Shown here piece after piece: positions 62,466-64,000 of a stretch of DNA of 64,000 nucleotides; within the stretch, counting starts at the first letter, position 1; each line of letters begins with the position of its first letter. The position numbers and the translations under genes are program-made. The stretch is from assembly GCF_008711325.1 (NCBI RefSeq), contig NZ_VXDB01000010.1:124001-188000 (forward strand), given 5' to 3'. Source of the DNA: Roseibium sediminis (GTDB lineage Bacteria; Pseudomonadota; Alphaproteobacteria; Rhizobiales; Stappiaceae). Below the pieces are notes generated by a model. It worked only from the letters and a program-made list of their open reading frames with translations, did not search any database and was not told the DNA's origin.

Positions 62466-63115
62466 GTAGGCATTATACGGGCCGCATCGTCAAGCTGAAG
62501 GGCGCCGAGGGCGGTGAAGCAAAGCCTGGAGAACATGGCACTGCCACTCCCATCTTGAGCGAGGAAGAACAGGCCAAAACCGTTCTTGAGCAAGCTCAGG
62601 CTGATGCCGACCAGCTTATTGCGGAAGCAGAAGAGCGAGCCGCAGCGATCCTTGAAGAAGCTGAACAGCAGGCCATTGTACGCGGCAAGAAAGCGGCAGT
62701 TCTCAAGTTTCTCGAACTGTCCTCCCGGCTGGAGGCCGATATCTATTCTCTCGAAGGCGAAGTTGCGAACATCGTCAGCGACAGTGTGGAACGCATTCTG
62801 GCGACGACGCCGAAGGAAGATCAGCTATCTGGGATCGTTCGCGCGGCCATTCGCGACTTCCGGCACCGGCGTTCCCTTGAGCTCAATGTTGCCGAGGAAG
62901 ACCATACCTATGTGAGCGAGGTGGTCCGCGAAGCACAGAAGGGCAAGACCCACCCGATCAAGGACGTGAAGACCGCTCCACATCTATCTCCGGGCGAATG
63001 CCAGCTGACAGACGGTGCCGCGGAATTGCGCATTGATGTGGAGACCCAGCTTGCGGCCCTTCGCCATGCGCTGAATACGCCAGAGTCTGAATCAGCTGAC
63101 CGGCTGGCCAGCTAG
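62462..63115 (+). CDS. sctL: T3SS stator protein SctL (RhcL)
   Basis: 217-residue protein. The coiled-coil region (LEQAQADADQLIAEAEERAAAILEEAEQQAIVRGKKAAVLKFLE) and C-terminal HrpE/FliH-type domain identify it as the ATPase regulator SctL. It binds SctN and SctQ in the cytosol. Its start overlaps the sctK stop; the sctN gene follows 14 bases later. Confidence 0.9.
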   Translation: MSRHYTGRIVKLKGAEGGEAKPGEHGTATPILSEEEQAKTVLEQAQADADQLIAEAEERAAAILEEAEQQAIVRGKKAAVLKFLELSSRLEADIYSLEGEVANIVSDSVERILATTPKEDQLSGIVRAAIRDFRHRRSLELNVAEEDHTYVSEVVREAQKGKTHPIKDVKTAPHLSPGECQLTDGAAELRIDVETQLAALRHALNTPESESADRLAS

Positions 63116-63128
63116 GAGGAGCCAATCC

Positions 63129-64000
63129 ATGCCCTCTTCAGGCCATGCAGTCATAGAAACCCTCAGCCGACGCTTGCAAAACGCGCGCCTCTATCGCTCC
63201 GTTGGACGATTGATGGACATATCGCCCGTCCGCCTGACCGCCCGCATCGAAGACGTTGCCATCGGCGACATTTGCGAAATGACGGACCGGGGAACCGGCT
63301 ATACGGGCTTTGCCCGCGTGGTGTCGATCAACAGCGGCACAGCTATTCTTGCTCCACTGGGTGCGATCGAAGGACTTTCTGCCGGAGCTGAAGTCATTCC
63401 GACCCGAGAAGATTTCACCTTCCCATGCGGCGATGGCCTGCTGGGAAAGATGCTGGATGGCCTTGGTCAACCACTTGAAAACGCCGTTACCACATCCGGT
63501 TCTGGTTGGGTGCGGCGCCGTGTCTCGCCGACCCTGATCAATCCACTCTCGCGACCACCAATCGACACCATTTTTGAAAGCGGTGTGCGGGCCATCGACG
63601 GGCTCAACACGCTCGGCGAAGGTCAGCGTATCGGCCTTTTCGGTGATCCGGGATCCGGTAAATCCACGCTGATGGGCAGCCTTGCCCGAAACTGCAATGC
63701 CGATGTGTGCGTCCTTGCCATGATCGGCGAACGTGGCCGTGAAGTACGAGAGTTCATGGAACGTCAGTTGCCGCCGGAATTCCGCGCGCGCAGTGTCGTC
63801 GTGGCCTCCACGTCCGATAGCCCGGCCATGCAGCGTATTCTCGGCGGCTACATCGCCACATCCATCGCGGAGTATTTCCGCGATCAGGGCAAGAGCGTTT
63901 TGCTGCTGTTCGATAGTGTTACCCGTTTTGCCCGCGCGCTGCGCGAGGTTGGCCTTGCTGCCGGGGAGGCTGCAGTCCGCCGCGGGTTCACGCCGTCCGT
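63129..64000 (+). CDS. sctN: T3SS ATPase SctN (3' end beyond the window)
   Basis: The 290 visible codons of a type III secretion ATPase of the FliI/SctN family. The N-terminal domain is followed by Walker A GDPGSGKSTLM and Walker B LLLFDSVTRFARA, with the ALREVGLAAGEAAVRRGFTPS block near the window end. The family is about 430-450 residues, so about a third is to the right of base 64000. It unfolds and drives substrates into the export gate. AGGAG precedes ATG 63129. Confidence 0.95.
   Translation, partial: MPSSGHAVIETLSRRLQNARLYRSVGRLMDISPVRLTARIEDVAIGDICEMTDRGTGYTGFARVVSINSGTAILAPLGAIEGLSAGAEVIPTREDFTFPCGDGLLGKMLDGLGQPLENAVTTSGSGWVRRRVSPTLINPLSRPPIDTIFESGVRAIDGLNTLGEGQRIGLFGDPGSGKSTLMGSLARNCNADVCVLAMIGERGREVREFMERQLPPEFRARSVVVASTSDSPAMQRILGGYIATSIAEYFRDQGKSVLLLFDSVTRFARALREVGLAAGEAAVRRGFTPS

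Noticed and set aside
58263-64000. Reading these genes as flagellar (FlhA, FliF, FliH, FliI)
   Set aside because: SctJ is a lipoprotein, SctD has a single membrane helix with a forkhead-like domain, and SctI, SctK and a split secretin are adjacent, which are T3SS features. No flagellar genes are present.
1-64000. CRISPR arrays, insertion sequences, prophage genes, tRNA or rRNA genes
   Set aside because: No repeated spacers, transposase, integrase, or tRNA-like cloverleaf could be supported on either strand.

Overview
The window looks like chromosomal DNA of an alphaproteobacterium of the order Hyphomicrobiales, most likely a marine or host-associated lineage such as Stappiaceae. That placement is inference. 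It rests on a RirA-type iron regulator with its Cys91/Cys99/Cys105 set, two RirA-type iron-responsive boxes, a choXWV/betIAB choline locus, a rhizobial (Rhc) type III secretion gene order, fairly high GC, and abundant TRAP and ABC importers. No tRNA, rRNA, transposase, integrase, phage gene or CRISPR array was recognised.

Layout. 1-6.6 kb, all minus strand: siroheme synthase (cut by the window edge), then DJ-1/PfpI, SnoaL-like, SDR and amine-oxidase genes, a glutathionyl-hydroquinone reductase, a hemerythrin and an AT-rich membrane ORFan. 6.6-14.5 kb: a thiolase, an alpha-glucosidase behind a LacI-type palindrome, a glycosyltransferase, a degenerate HD-GYP response regulator, a flavoprotein, a DUF188 protein and a cold-shock protein. 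14.5-23.6 kb: an RpiR regulator divergent from a catabolic operon of N-formylglutamate amidohydrolase-like hydrolase, TRAP transporter, glutamine-synthetase-like ligase, aldehyde dehydrogenase and iron alcohol dehydrogenase. I read this as uptake of an amino-alcohol-type compound and its degradation through gamma-glutamylated intermediates. 23.7-30.5 kb: choline uptake (choXWV) and oxidation to glycine betaine (betIAB) around a shared control region.

30.5-38 kb: a second HI0933-type flavoprotein, rirA, an unusual two-gene unit of a small RTX repeat protein and a HlyC-type acyltransferase, hemP behind two tandem iron-responsive boxes, an adenylate cyclase and two small unknown genes. 37.7-42.3 kb: a complete Liv branched-chain amino-acid ABC transporter. 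43-53 kb: a diguanylate cyclase, L-serine dehydratase, a MAPEG protein, a GntR/FAD/aminotransferase unit, a periplasmic binding protein and HtpG.

53.4 kb to the end: an Rhc-like type III secretion locus. It has a possible secreted protein, a LuxR-type regulator whose phospho-acceptor Asp is Glu, a split secretin N-terminal piece, two very small helical proteins (needle candidates), SctD, an unknown protein, a TPR protein, SctV, SctI, SctJ, SctK, SctL and the start of SctN. An eight-base core CTACGTAA occurs in three noncoding gaps of this locus and again upstream of the RTX gene 20 kb away, so the two may be co-regulated. The most interesting parts are the RTX/acyltransferase pair, the type III locus with its shared motif, and the proposed gamma-glutamylation operon.
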